Source: Tubiluchus corallicola
Taxonomy: Eukaryota > Priapulida > Priapulimorpha > Priapulimorphida > Tubiluchidae
Assembly (NCBI GenBank): GCA_030141605.1
Contig: JAQGDQ010000366.1
Span: 124,537-155,536, forward strand
DNA length: 31,000 bases
Direction: 5' to 3'
The position numbers and the translations under genes were made by a program. The notes under the pieces are model-generated. The model saw only the letters and a program-made list of their open reading frames with translations. It made no database searches and had not been told where the DNA came from. This document shows positions 1 through 11,100 of this stretch, piece by piece (position 1 is the stretch's first letter; the number at the start of each line of letters is the position of its first letter).

Positions 1-1225
1 AACCTTGTAGCATAGGCAATGAAAATAGCTGTACAATCGTGTAGAATTAACCTTGTAGCATAGGTAAATGAACATAGCTGTACAATCATGAGAATTAACC
101 TTGTAGCATAGGTAAATGAACATAGCTGTACAATCCTGTAGAATTAACCTTGTAGCATAGGCAATGAAAATAGCTATACAATCGTGAGAGTTAACCTTGT
201 AACATAGGCAATGAAAATAGCTGTACAATCGTGTAGAATTAACCTTGTAGCATAGGTAAATGAACATAGCTGTACAATCATGAGAATTAACCTTGTAGCA
301 TAGGCAATGAAAATAGCTGTACAACCATGTAGAATTAACCTTGTAGCATAGGTAAATGAACATAGCTGTACAATCATGAGAATTAACCTTGTAGCATAGG
401 CAATGAAAATAGCTGTACAACCATGTAGAATTAACCTTGTAGCATAGGTAAATGAACATAGCTGTACAATCATGAGAATTAACCTTGTAGCATAGGTAAT
501 GAACATAGCTGTACAATCGTGAGAATTAACCTTGTAGCATAGGTAAATGAACATAGCTGTACAATCCTGTAGAATTAACCTTGTAGCATAGGCAATGAAT
601 ATAGCTGTACAATCGTGTAGAATTAACCTTGTAGCATAGGTAATGAAAATAGCTGTACAATCGTGTAGAATTAACCTTGTAGCATAGGTAATGAACATAG
701 CTGTACAATCGTGTAGAATTAACCTTGTAGCATAGTTAATGAAAATAGCTGTACAATCGTGTAGAATTAACCTTGTAGCATAGTTAATGAACATAGCTGT
801 ACAATCATGTAGAATTAACCTTGTAGCATAGGTAATGAAAATAGCTGTACAATCATGTAGAATTAACCTTGTAGCATAGGCAATGAAAATAGCTTTACAA
901 TTGTGTAGAATTAACCTTTTAGCATAGGTAATGAAAATAACTGTACAATCGTATAGAATTAACCTTGTAACATAGGTAATGAACATAGCTGTACAATCGT
1001 ATAGAATTAACCTTGTCGCATAGGCAATGAACATAGCTATACAATCGTATAGAATTAACCTTGTAACATAGGTAATGAAAATAGCTATATAATCGTGTAG
1101 AATTAACCTTGTAGCATAGTTAATGAACATAGCTGTACAATCGTATAGAATTAACCTTGTAGCATAATTAATGAACATAGCTGTACAATCGTATAGAATT
1201 AACCTTGTAGCATAGGTAATGAAAT
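1..1225. repeat. Minisatellite, 48-bp unit, about 25 copies
   Basis: Units begin AACCTTGTAGCATAGG and carry GAAAATAGCTGTACAATC or close variants. Most are 48 bp, with 47- and 49-bp versions (GTAGAATT versus GAGAATT, GGTAAATG versus GGTAATG). The array is cut by the left window edge. It must lie in the CSP intron upstream of the exon at 2014. A 334-codon minus-strand frame runs through it because 48 is a multiple of three; its 16-residue repeat is not evidence of a protein. Confidence 0.95.
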
Positions 1226-1316
1226 ATCCAACTCGAATATGTTATTTTTGCAAATGCTAGACGTAAACTGTTTGTGCGCTAATGATAGTTGTAAAAAAAC
1301 TTGTGTAATATTTCAC

Positions 1317-1505
1317 TCAGCAGGAAGCCAAAGCTTAGCTAGAACAATAGGTTGCCATGGTGCTTGTGACACGCAGCCGCTAGGTTCATTGTCCTGCTGT
1401 AGCTTCTAAAATCATACTGTCGGAATTGTTAAAGTTGGCGTTACTATGGCGACTGAGCCGTTTTTATCTGTCATCTAGGGGCTAATTTAAAAAACAGTGC
1501 AAGTG
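1317..1505 (+). repeat. Dispersed repeat, copy A (inverted partner at 19956-20155)
   Basis: This stretch matches the reverse complement of 19956-20155. Shared landmarks include CAGGAAGCC, GAACAATAGGTTG.CATGG, AAGTTGGCGTT.CTATGGCG and CTG.CATCT. The two copies have diverged by substitutions and small indels. No coding potential is recognised and the family is unknown to me. Confidence 0.7.
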
Positions 1506-1981
1506 TGTAATTACGTACATTTTGCCATTTGTTTGTTAGTTTCGGCACTAGCGCCTGCATCTCAGAGCTGTGTTGCACGAAAAAAGCGTCACATCTCAGT
1601 TCAGTTGTGATGTAACACACATTTGTGGCAAAGTCGCATGATGATGCAGCACCAAGTTTCGAATTTAAATTTTCAATACTAATTTGTCCAATTTTTGAGT
1701 ATCTGTCAATGTTGTGCAGTAGCATTGTATTTCAAAAAAACTTTTTCACAAACACATACAACGCGCTCGTGGAATGAATGTTTTTGCCATTAAAAATCGT
1801 GTCCGATTCCGACGTCATCACTTACTGTGCTCGCTTGCCACTAATTAAGTTTTTAATTAAGCTATTACTTAATTATCAGACACACTTTAGCATTGTTGAG
1901 GGTGTTAAAATGTATGTTTTGTTACATTTTTCAAAATATTTTTCAAAATGGAGCAGGTTGTAAAAAACATACCGTTTTCCT
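1500..1981 (-). mobile_element. Degenerate TTAA-type MITE, related to 17801-18344
   Basis: The plus strand here aligns with the minus strand of 17801-18344. Shared landmarks are TTTCACAAACAC, TCGTGGAAT, GA.GTCATC, TTAATTAA, GATTATCAG-like sequence and GTTAAAATGTAT. The right end ..CGTTTTCCT is followed by TTAA (1982-1985), as in the partner. The left end is blurred by the adjoining dispersed repeat, so about 1500 is approximate. It sits just before the CSP exon at 2014. Confidence 0.6.
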
Positions 1982-2013
1982 TTAATCCGCGAGTAAATAT
2001 TTATTTGTTTTAG

Positions 2014-2166
2014 TTTAAAGAAATCAACCATGCACACAGTGTGTTGACCGACTCCACAAGAAAAGAGATCTACGATGAGTACGGCTCTCTAGGCTTATAC
2101 GTCGCCGAGCAATTTGGAGAAGAAAATGTCCACGCCTACTTTATGTTGAATAGTAAATGGGTGAAG
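2014..2166 (+). CDS. DNAJC5: CSP exon: end of J domain and linker
   Basis: The exon has 51 codons in phase 0, begins [20 protein letters not shown] and ends LNSKWVK. The acceptor is TTGTTTTAG|TTT and the donor AAG|GTAATT. It covers helix III/IV of the J domain (human [20 protein letters not shown]) and the linker [16 protein letters not shown], which is the signature of CSP as opposed to other DnaJ proteins. An in-frame methionine is absent at the exon start, and the upstream exon with HPD must lie left of base 1, across the 48-bp array. Divergence from human is limited to conservative changes, so the exon is under constraint. Confidence 0.96.
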
Positions 2167-5100
2167 GTAATTTGCATACTAATTTGCAATTTACGTAAGT
2201 GTTTTATCTTAAAAATTGTCTCGTGTTGGACTCAAATGGTCTATGGCTATGTATTTCTGATACTTTTTTTGTAAAATCTTGAATCAGGTGTGAATTTATG
2301 CTATGGAAAGATGAACTAATTCAATATTACAGATACGATTATTATTAATATATTTATATATAAAGTCTATCATAGATCTAGGCCCACTTAAAGCCGTATG
2401 GGTTGCATTTTTTCCCAAAAATATTGTGTGTTCAGAGTGCGAGTGTGGGTCTCATTGTGCTTGACGAGGAGTTTTCTCGCAATGAATTGCAGGGACGAAA
2501 GGTGCCGGGGTTTAGCGACTCAACGTGAAGAAATTCTCAATCTCTTTATAAAATGTGTGTTCTTTCATGTTTATATAAAGCATGAATTTTGTAACACACC
2601 ACAAGCAGTTAATGAGCCATTATTGGAAATATATGTAATCAACAATAATCACGTAGGCACCAGCGCAGATTATTGAAGTCGTGCTATGCTAACCCTTAAA
2701 CTAGGTAATAGTGTTACTAATACACTACAAGTAATTGTAGTTGTGTTTCGTATACAGTAGTCGCCACTTAATAGACTCACAGTTAATAGAGTCAATCTAT
2801 TAATTGATGAATAAATGCCTGGAACGAGTCGCTTCTATTCAAATATACATAAAAACTATCAGTAATTGACTCAAATAACTTCGCTTAATTGACTCAATAT
2901 TTTCACGTACTTTAAATAAGAGATTTGTATGTGTTCAAACAGCCTTTCCTACTTCTATGTCATCTTGACTTCCCTTTTGTGCATTATATATGTGGAAACA
3001 ATCATGTTAAGTACCGTTTTGTTTGTAAGTAGGTACGTTTATCATGCGCTAACACGTTAGCCTAGCGGTTTTGCTTTGAATCTGTTACCCGGTCACCCAC
3101 TGCAATTTACCTCGTTACCCAAAGAATTTCTGGAAGCTAAACATTTAATCACTTGCCTAGCGGTTTCCTTTTGATGCTCTAGTTTCAGATCACGCTTTCA
3201 AGCTTAATGAGTTAATAGTCAAAGATGCAGGTAGAGTAATTAGTGGGTATTCCTTGTGACTTACAAGAGTAAACATCATACAGCAAATAAGGGCATAGAG
3301 TTAAGAAGTTTAAAAAATGGAGCATAAGCGTAAGAGACTTGTGTGATTTAGAAAAGTATACTCTTTAATTTATTGTTAACTCACTTATATAAATTAACAT
3401 TTTAAAATATTTTTTTCGAATTTTTAACTGCACAAAGGCATTACTTCGTTTCTAAAATTGATTAAAAGCCTTTGCAGTGCATAGTAAGCTGATGACTCAC
3501 ACTTCTATAGCAGTAATACTACACCCATCAGCTAATAGGTTCAATTGCTTAATTGGGTCAAAGCACTTCGGTCCCAAAGTGAGTCTATTAAGCCGCGCCT
3601 ACTGTATAAGCAAACATTAATCCATAATAGAGATTGGCAAGATTGAGCAATAAACGTAGGGTAATACGGTTTGAAATGATGTTGAACAGCGTACTTGGAA
3701 CAATGTGCAACTGTTTGGAGTGATGTTGAGCAGCGTACTTGGAACAATGTGCAACTGTTTGGAGTGATGTTGAGCAGCGTACTTGGAACAATGTGCAACT
3801 GTTTGGAGTGATGTTGAGCAGTGTACTTGGAACAATGTGCAACTGTTTGGAGTGATGTTGAGCAGTGTACTTGGAACAATGTGCGATTGTTTGGAGTGAT
3901 GTTGAGCAGTGTACTTGGAACAATGTGCGATTGTTTGGAGTGATGTTGAGCAGCGTACTTGGAACAATGCACGATTGTTTGGAGTGATGTTGAGTAGTGT
4001 ACTTGGAACAATGTGCGATTGTTTGGAGTGATGTTGAGTAGTGTACTTGGAACAATGTGCGATTGTTTGGAGTGATGTTGAGCAGTGTACTTGGAACAAT
4101 GTGCGATTGTTTGGAGTGATGTTGAGTAGTGTACTTGGAACAATGTGCGATTGTTTGGAGTGATGTTGAGCAGTGTACTTGGAACAATGCACGATTGTTT
4201 GGAGTGATGTTGAGCAGTGTGCTTGGAACAATGCACGATTGTTTGGAGTGATGTTGAGCAGTGTACTTGGAACAATGTGCAACTGTTTGGAGTGATGTTG
4301 AGCAGCGTACTTGGAACAATGTGCAACTGTTTGGAGTGATGTTGAGCAGTGTACTTGGAACAATGCACGATTGTTTGGAGTGATGTTGAGCAGCGTACTT
4401 GGAACAATGTGCAACTGTTTGGAGCGATGTTGAGCAGCGTACTTGGAACAATGTGCGATTGTTTGGAGTGATGTTGAGCAGCGTACTTGGAACAATGCAC
4501 GATTCTTTGGAGTGATGTTGAGCAGTGTACTTGGAACAATGCGCGATTGTTTGGAGTGATGTTGAGCAGTGTACTTGGAACAATGCACGATTGTTTGGAG
4601 TGATGTTGAGCAGTGTGCTTGGAACAATGCACGATTGTTTGGAGTGATGTTGAGCAGTGTACTTGGAACAATGTGCAACTGTTTGGAGTGATGTTGAGCA
4701 GTGTACTTGGAACAATGTGCGATTGTTTGGAGTGATGTTGAGCAGTGTACTTGGAACAATGTGCGATTGTTTGGAGTGATGTTGAGCAGCGTACTTGGAA
4801 CAATGTGCAACTGTTTGGAGCGATGTTGAGCAGCGTACTTGGAACAATGTGCGATTGTTTGGAGTGATGTTGAGCAGTGTACTTGGAACAATGCGCGATT
4901 GTTTGGAGTGATGTTGAGCAGTGTACTTGGAACAATGCACGATTGTTTGGAGTGATGTTGAGCAGTGTACTTGGAACAATGCGCGATTGTTTGGAGTGAT
5001 GTTGAGCAGTGTACTTGGAACAATGCACGATTGTTTGGAGTGATGTTGAGCAGTGTGCTTGGAACAATGCACGATTGTTTGGAGTGATGTTGAGCAGTGT

Positions 5101-8100
5101 ACTTGGAACAATGTGCAACTGTTTGGAGCGATGTTGAGCAGTGTACTTGGAACAATGCACGATTGTTTGGAGTGATGTTGAGCAGTGTACTTGGAACAAT
5201 GTGCGATTGTTAGGAGTGATGTTGAGCAGTGTACTTGGAACATTGCACGATTGTTTGGAGTGATGTTGAGCAGCGTACTTGGAACAATGTGCGATTGTTT
5301 GGAGTGATGTTGAGCAGCGTACTTGGAACAATGCACGATTGTTTGGAGTGATGTTGAGCAGTGTACTTGGAACAATGCGCGATTGTTTGGAGTGATGTTG
5401 AGCAGTGTACTTGGAACAATGCACGATTGTTTGGAGTGATGTTGAGCAGTGTGCTTGGAACAATGCACGATTGTTTGGAGTGATGTTGAGCAGTGTACTT
5501 GGAACAATGTGCGATTGTTTGGAGTGATGTTGAGCAATGTACTTGGAACAATGCACGCTTGTTTGGAGTGATGTTGAGCAATGTACTTGGAACAATGCAC
5601 GATTGTTTGGAGTGATGTTGAGCAGCGTACTTGGAACAATGCACGATTGTTTGGAGTGATGTTGAGCAGTGTATTTGTAACAATGCACGCTTGTTTGGAG
5701 TGATGTTGAGCAGCGTACTTGGAACAATGCACGATTGTTTGGAGTGATGTTGAGCAGTGTATTTGTAACAATGCACGATTGTTTGAAATGATATTGAACA
5801 GCGTACTTGGAACAATGGACGATTGTTTGGAGTGATGTTGAGCAATGTACTTGGAACAATGCACGATTGTTTGGAGCGATGTTGAGCAGTGTGCTTGGAA
5901 CAATGCACGATTGTTTGGAGTGATGTTGAGCAGTGTACTTGGAACAATGCACGATTGTTTGGAGTGATGTTGAGCAGTGTACTTGGAACAATGCGTGATT
6001 GTTTGGAGTGATGTTGAGCAATGTACTTGGAACATTGCACGATTGTTTGGAGTGATGTTGAGCAGCGTACTTGGAACAATGCACGCTTGTTTGGAGTGAT
6101 GTTGAGCAGTGTACTTGGAACATTGCACGATTGTTTGGAGTGATGTTGAGCAGCGTACTTGGAACAATGCACGCTTGTTTGGAGTGATGTTGAGCAGCGT
6201 ACTTGGAACAATGTGCGATTGTTTGGCTCATGCATTTGCTTTTATCATTTTCAGGCATTGTTCGTATTCTGTGGAATAATAACGGGTTGTTACTGTTGCT
6301 GTTGCTGCTGCTGTTGTTGCAACTTCTGTTTCGGAAAATACAAGCCCAAACATCCGGAAGACACCGGGGATTATTGCAACCTAAACGTAAGTACATGATT
6401 TCTATTCAACTATGAACTTACATGTTCAGATTTACTTTTATTTATTCATCCATTTAGCACAATATAAAAATAAAAGTTATAAAAATACAAATTAACAATG
6501 CATTACAGTGCTATGAGCGCAGCAGAAGAAATTAACTTATGAGCTACACTCAACATGGATAAGACTTAATTAATGATATAAACAACAACAAAAGAAAAAT
6601 ACGTTAAGTGGAGCGGAGCAAAGAGATGCGAGAAAACGATAAAGAAGATGTTGATGATGATGATGATGACAACAATGGTGATTTAGATTTATTCATCCAT
6701 TTAGCACGATACAAAAATAAAAGTTATAAAATTAACAGTGCTATGAGCGCAGCAGAAGAAATTACCTTACGAGCTTTGCTCAACGTGGATAAGACTAAAT
6801 TACTGATATAAACAACAACAATAACAACAACAAAAAAATACGTTAAATGGAGCGAAGCAAACATGCGAGAAAATGATAATGATGACAACGATGGTAGATT
6901 AATGCTGATGACAATGGTGATGGTGATGACAATGATAATGAATTGATGCTAATGGTTATAATGCACCAGGTTCGATGATATAAACCAAGTTAGGTATTCT
7001 TGCAGTGTTACAAATATTGTGTTCAAATATTGAACTATATAGAAGTATAAAAATGTGTTATTTTCAAGACTAACGCATTTTTTCATCTGCAAATCACACC
7101 GTCAAGTTTTTGTGTTCTTAGTACAGCAGTGACTTGTACTTTGGAGTAATTTGAGCTAACCCGTGACACCATTGCAATAATCAATCGCGTTGGATTTGTG
7201 CAAAACAAATAGCGGCGCCACTATTCCGTTTCGTTCGTTTGCTGAATGAGTGTGTAGCATATTTCTACTCTGTTGTCTCGGAAGATAAGAAAGCGTGTCG
7301 AATAAACAACCTGGATTTCGAAGAGGAGCGTCCCTTACGACAGGGGTGTGCAAAATGTGGCCCGCGAAGAGATTTGTCAAGCTAATGAAAGTGCGGTCCG
7401 GGAGATTAATTGAGTGTATCCAGCTGAAGTCCGTGCCACGATCCCAAAGATAGTGCGGGTAGTTTTTTCTTACTAGATCTGATGCCATTAACCCTTACAA
7501 GACGGTTGTAGCTTAATGTCACTGTACTACACAGACTGTGTGATACACATTACTAATATGCATTGTAATGAAATTACCACTATCTGTCCTGAAAGTAGAA
7601 ATATATGGTTTGTAATATAAATTTTAATAAACTTCTAAAATAGTTTCTTGAGTATAGTAGCAATGATGTACGCAGGTCGGATGCAAAAAAATCGTTATTA
7701 GGCCTTTCTGTACTTGGCTCCTTGATCAAACTGCCTGTGGCCCGCAGGAATTGCGGGAAAGTTTAATGTGGCCCGGCTAGTCAGATAATTTGCACACCCC
7801 TGCCTTACGAGATCAGCAAATGCTACTTCGTATGGCCGTGGTCATATGCAGTATGTGGTGCTACTTTCGACTGTTTTGGTTTTCTTTTGGTAAATTTTTT
7901 TAGAGAAATTCAAATGTACCAAATTTAATTTCTCTGTCAAATTTTCCTCGCTTCCAAAGTATTATCCTCTTTGTTGCTTTGTTTATCGAATTTCCATCAA
8001 TGTAAAAATGAGCAAGGTATACAACTGTTTGGGCTTTCAAAACCAAATTTGAAGCTCGATTAAATTTTGCTCTTTCTTTGCTCTTTCATCAATGTAAAAA

Positions 8101-11100
8101 TGAGCAAGGTATACAACTGTTTGGGCTTTCAAAACCAAATGTGAAGCTCGATTAAATTTTGCTCTTTCTTTGCTCTTTGTTTGCCAAAACATATCATTCC
8201 ATCTAAACATAAGAAATTATTGACAAAAAGTAACAAATAAACAAATAACAAAAAAATAACAATAGCCAAAAGTCAATTTTACATAATTAAGAGTTCTGCA
8301 CTGTACTGTCGTATTAATCAATACCTAGCTGTTATTTTAAAGTAAATTTAAATTTTATAAAGTAATTAGAGGATATACATACATTATTAGCCCCAAATCA
8401 TGAGCAATTGTAACAGATAACGACAATATCTTATCAACGTATCATGACACGTCTTCACTTCACGGTAGGCCTCTGACCCAGATCAAATTGATCACGTGAT
8501 TAGGACAAAAAATCACCACAAGGTGGCCAAAGCCAACAACAAGCGAAGGCCGCAAAGCACGCCGATGCAAGATTTCCAGTACAACAACTGAGTGCTGTAC
8601 GTCGCTTATGAAGAAATTAGTCCAGAATGTGAAGCATCGGTTTGCTTGCACACGTTTGTGAAATGTGCAAACTTAAATAAGAAACTACGCTTACAACGAT
8701 ACCATTCCATTTGTTCCTTTAAGTCACTGAACAATTTTTCTGAAATAGTGCCCTATTGTGACGTCACAATATTAAACAACCGGCACACACCACCCACGCC
8801 AGATGAAATCAATCGGACCACAAGACATCACCCTCACCATGCCACAAAACAACAACAACATTTTTCACAGTGTTAAAACTGGGTGAAATGGCATACACTA
8901 ATAAAGCCATCCATTGGTGATCAATAATGCACGAACATTGTACATAGTCTTTTCTGACTGCTTCTCAAATGATGGCAATAGGCTTGTTCAGTCTAGCTGT
9001 CAACAGTACACATTAATGGTTGTCATACAATCCATATTTTTACGAAAATTAAGTATGCATTGTTTGCCTCTCAATGAGTAAAGTGAGGCAAAGAATGAAT
9101 GTAAGCAGAAGGTCCCTAGTTCAAATCCAGATCGCATCCCAAATTTTTCAAACTATTGTTGTTTAATTAATTTTGTTTTGCGACATCATTAATAGTAACC
9201 TTGACATTAAGATTATAAGAGTTAATTAATCTTGAAGAATACTTGTTGAAATGGAATAATTTTACTAAAGCACATATTGAATTATCCTGCATGGGATGTC
9301 TCTTCTAAAATGTCAGAAACATTTACTAAATAAACTAGGTTTCTCTAATAATCGTAATGATAATTAATGCACGAACAAAACACTTAGTCGCGTTAACCAT
9401 TTACATTGTTAACAATGAGAAAGCTAAAATGTCAGTGACTGACCTTCAGTTCTTACAAGTAACTATTATTCACTAACTGCAGTTCGTCAGAAATACAACA
9501 AACTGTTAGAATGCCATGTACAGTTGCTTTGTATTTTTAATGAACTCAAGTTAGTGAATAATAGTTATTTGTAAGAACTGAATGGCTGTTGTTGACATAT
9601 TAACGTTCTTTTCAACAAACCATTCTGGACCATTGTTAACCAAAATCTTGTCATTTTCTGCCGTTCGAAGTTTCGCCGTTAACCAGGCGGTGCGTTCAGA
9701 CTCACAGAGAGACTCGCTAAGTAATTTGCAAGCTTGTTCAGACTAGCAAAACTTGCAGAAGTTACTCTTTGACAGTAAGCGTGATATGACACTCACTTCT
9801 CTACTCACTGCAAGAAACTGGACAAATAACTCGCCAATGTGTTCACACTAGACAGTAACTCGCAGAAAACGAACTTGCAGCAGTTACTCTTTGACAATAA
9901 GCATGAGATGACACTCACTTCTCTACTCACTGCAAGAAACTGGACAAATAACTCGCCAACGTGTTCACACTAGACAGTAACTCGCAGGAAACGGACTTGC
10001 AGTAGTTACTCTTTGACAGTAAGCGTTCGATGACACTCACTTCTCTACTCACTGCAAGAAACTGGACAAATAACTCGCCAATGTGTTCACACTAGACAGT
10101 AACTCGCAGGAAACGGACTTGCAGTAGTTACTCTTTGACAGTAAGCGTTCGATGACACTCACTTCTCTACTCACTGCAAGAAACTGGACAAATAACTCGC
10201 CAATGTGTTCACACTAGACAGTAACTCGCAGGAAACGAACTTGCAGCAGTTACTCTTTGACAGTAAGCGTGCGATGACACTCACTTCTCTACTCACTGCA
10301 AGAAACTGGACAAATAACTCGCCAATGTGTTCACACTAGACAGTAACTCGCAGGAAACGAACTTGCAGCAGTTACTCTTTGACAGTAAGCGTGCGATGAC
10401 ACTCACTTCTCTACTCACTGCAAGAAACTGGACAAATAATTCGCCATTGTGTTCACACTAGACAGTAACTCGCAGAAAACGAACTTGCAGCAGTTACTCT
10501 TTGACAGTAAGCGTGCAACGACACTCACTTCTCTACTCACTGCAAGAAACTGGACAAATAACTCGCCAATGTGTTCACACTAGACAGTAACTCGCAGGAA
10601 ACGAACTTGCAGCAGTTACTCTTTGACAGTAAGCATGAGATGACACTCACTTCTCTACTCACTGCAAGAAACTGGACAAATAACTCGCCAATGTGTTCAC
10701 ACTAGACAGTAACTTGCAGGAAACGAACTTGCAGCAGTTACTCTTTGACAGTAAGCGTGCAATGACACTCACTTCTCTACTCACTGCGAGAAACTGGACA
10801 AATAACTCACCAATGTGTTCACACTAGACAGTAACTCGCAGGAAACAAACTTGCAGCAGTTACTGTTTGACAGTAAGCATGAGATGACACTCACTTTTCT
10901 ACTCACTGCAAGAAACTGGACAAATAACTCACCAGTGTGTTCACACTAGACAGTAACTTGCAGGAAACGAACTTGCAGCGGTTACTGTTTGACAGTAAGC
11001 GTGAGATGACACTCACTTCTCTACTCGCTGCAAGAAACTGGACAAATAACTCGCCAATGTGTTCACACTAGACATTAACTCGCAGAAAACGAACTTGCAG

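Noticed and set aside
174-1178. 334-codon minus-strand frame with a 16-residue repeat
   Set aside because: It is the translation of a 48-bp minisatellite whose length is a multiple of three; there is no domain, and it lies in an intron of the opposite-strand gene.
1-1225. CRISPR-like array
   Set aside because: Units are contiguous with no unique spacers, and the context is eukaryotic; it is a minisatellite.
6608-6811. 67-codon plus frame with an acidic Asp run
   Set aside because: The Asp run is a GAT/GAC simple repeat and the rest lies in a duplicated noncoding block downstream of a CSP donor site.
7156-7488. 110-codon minus-strand frame
   Set aside because: It crosses the left boundary and target duplication of a hAT-type element, so it cannot be an original gene.
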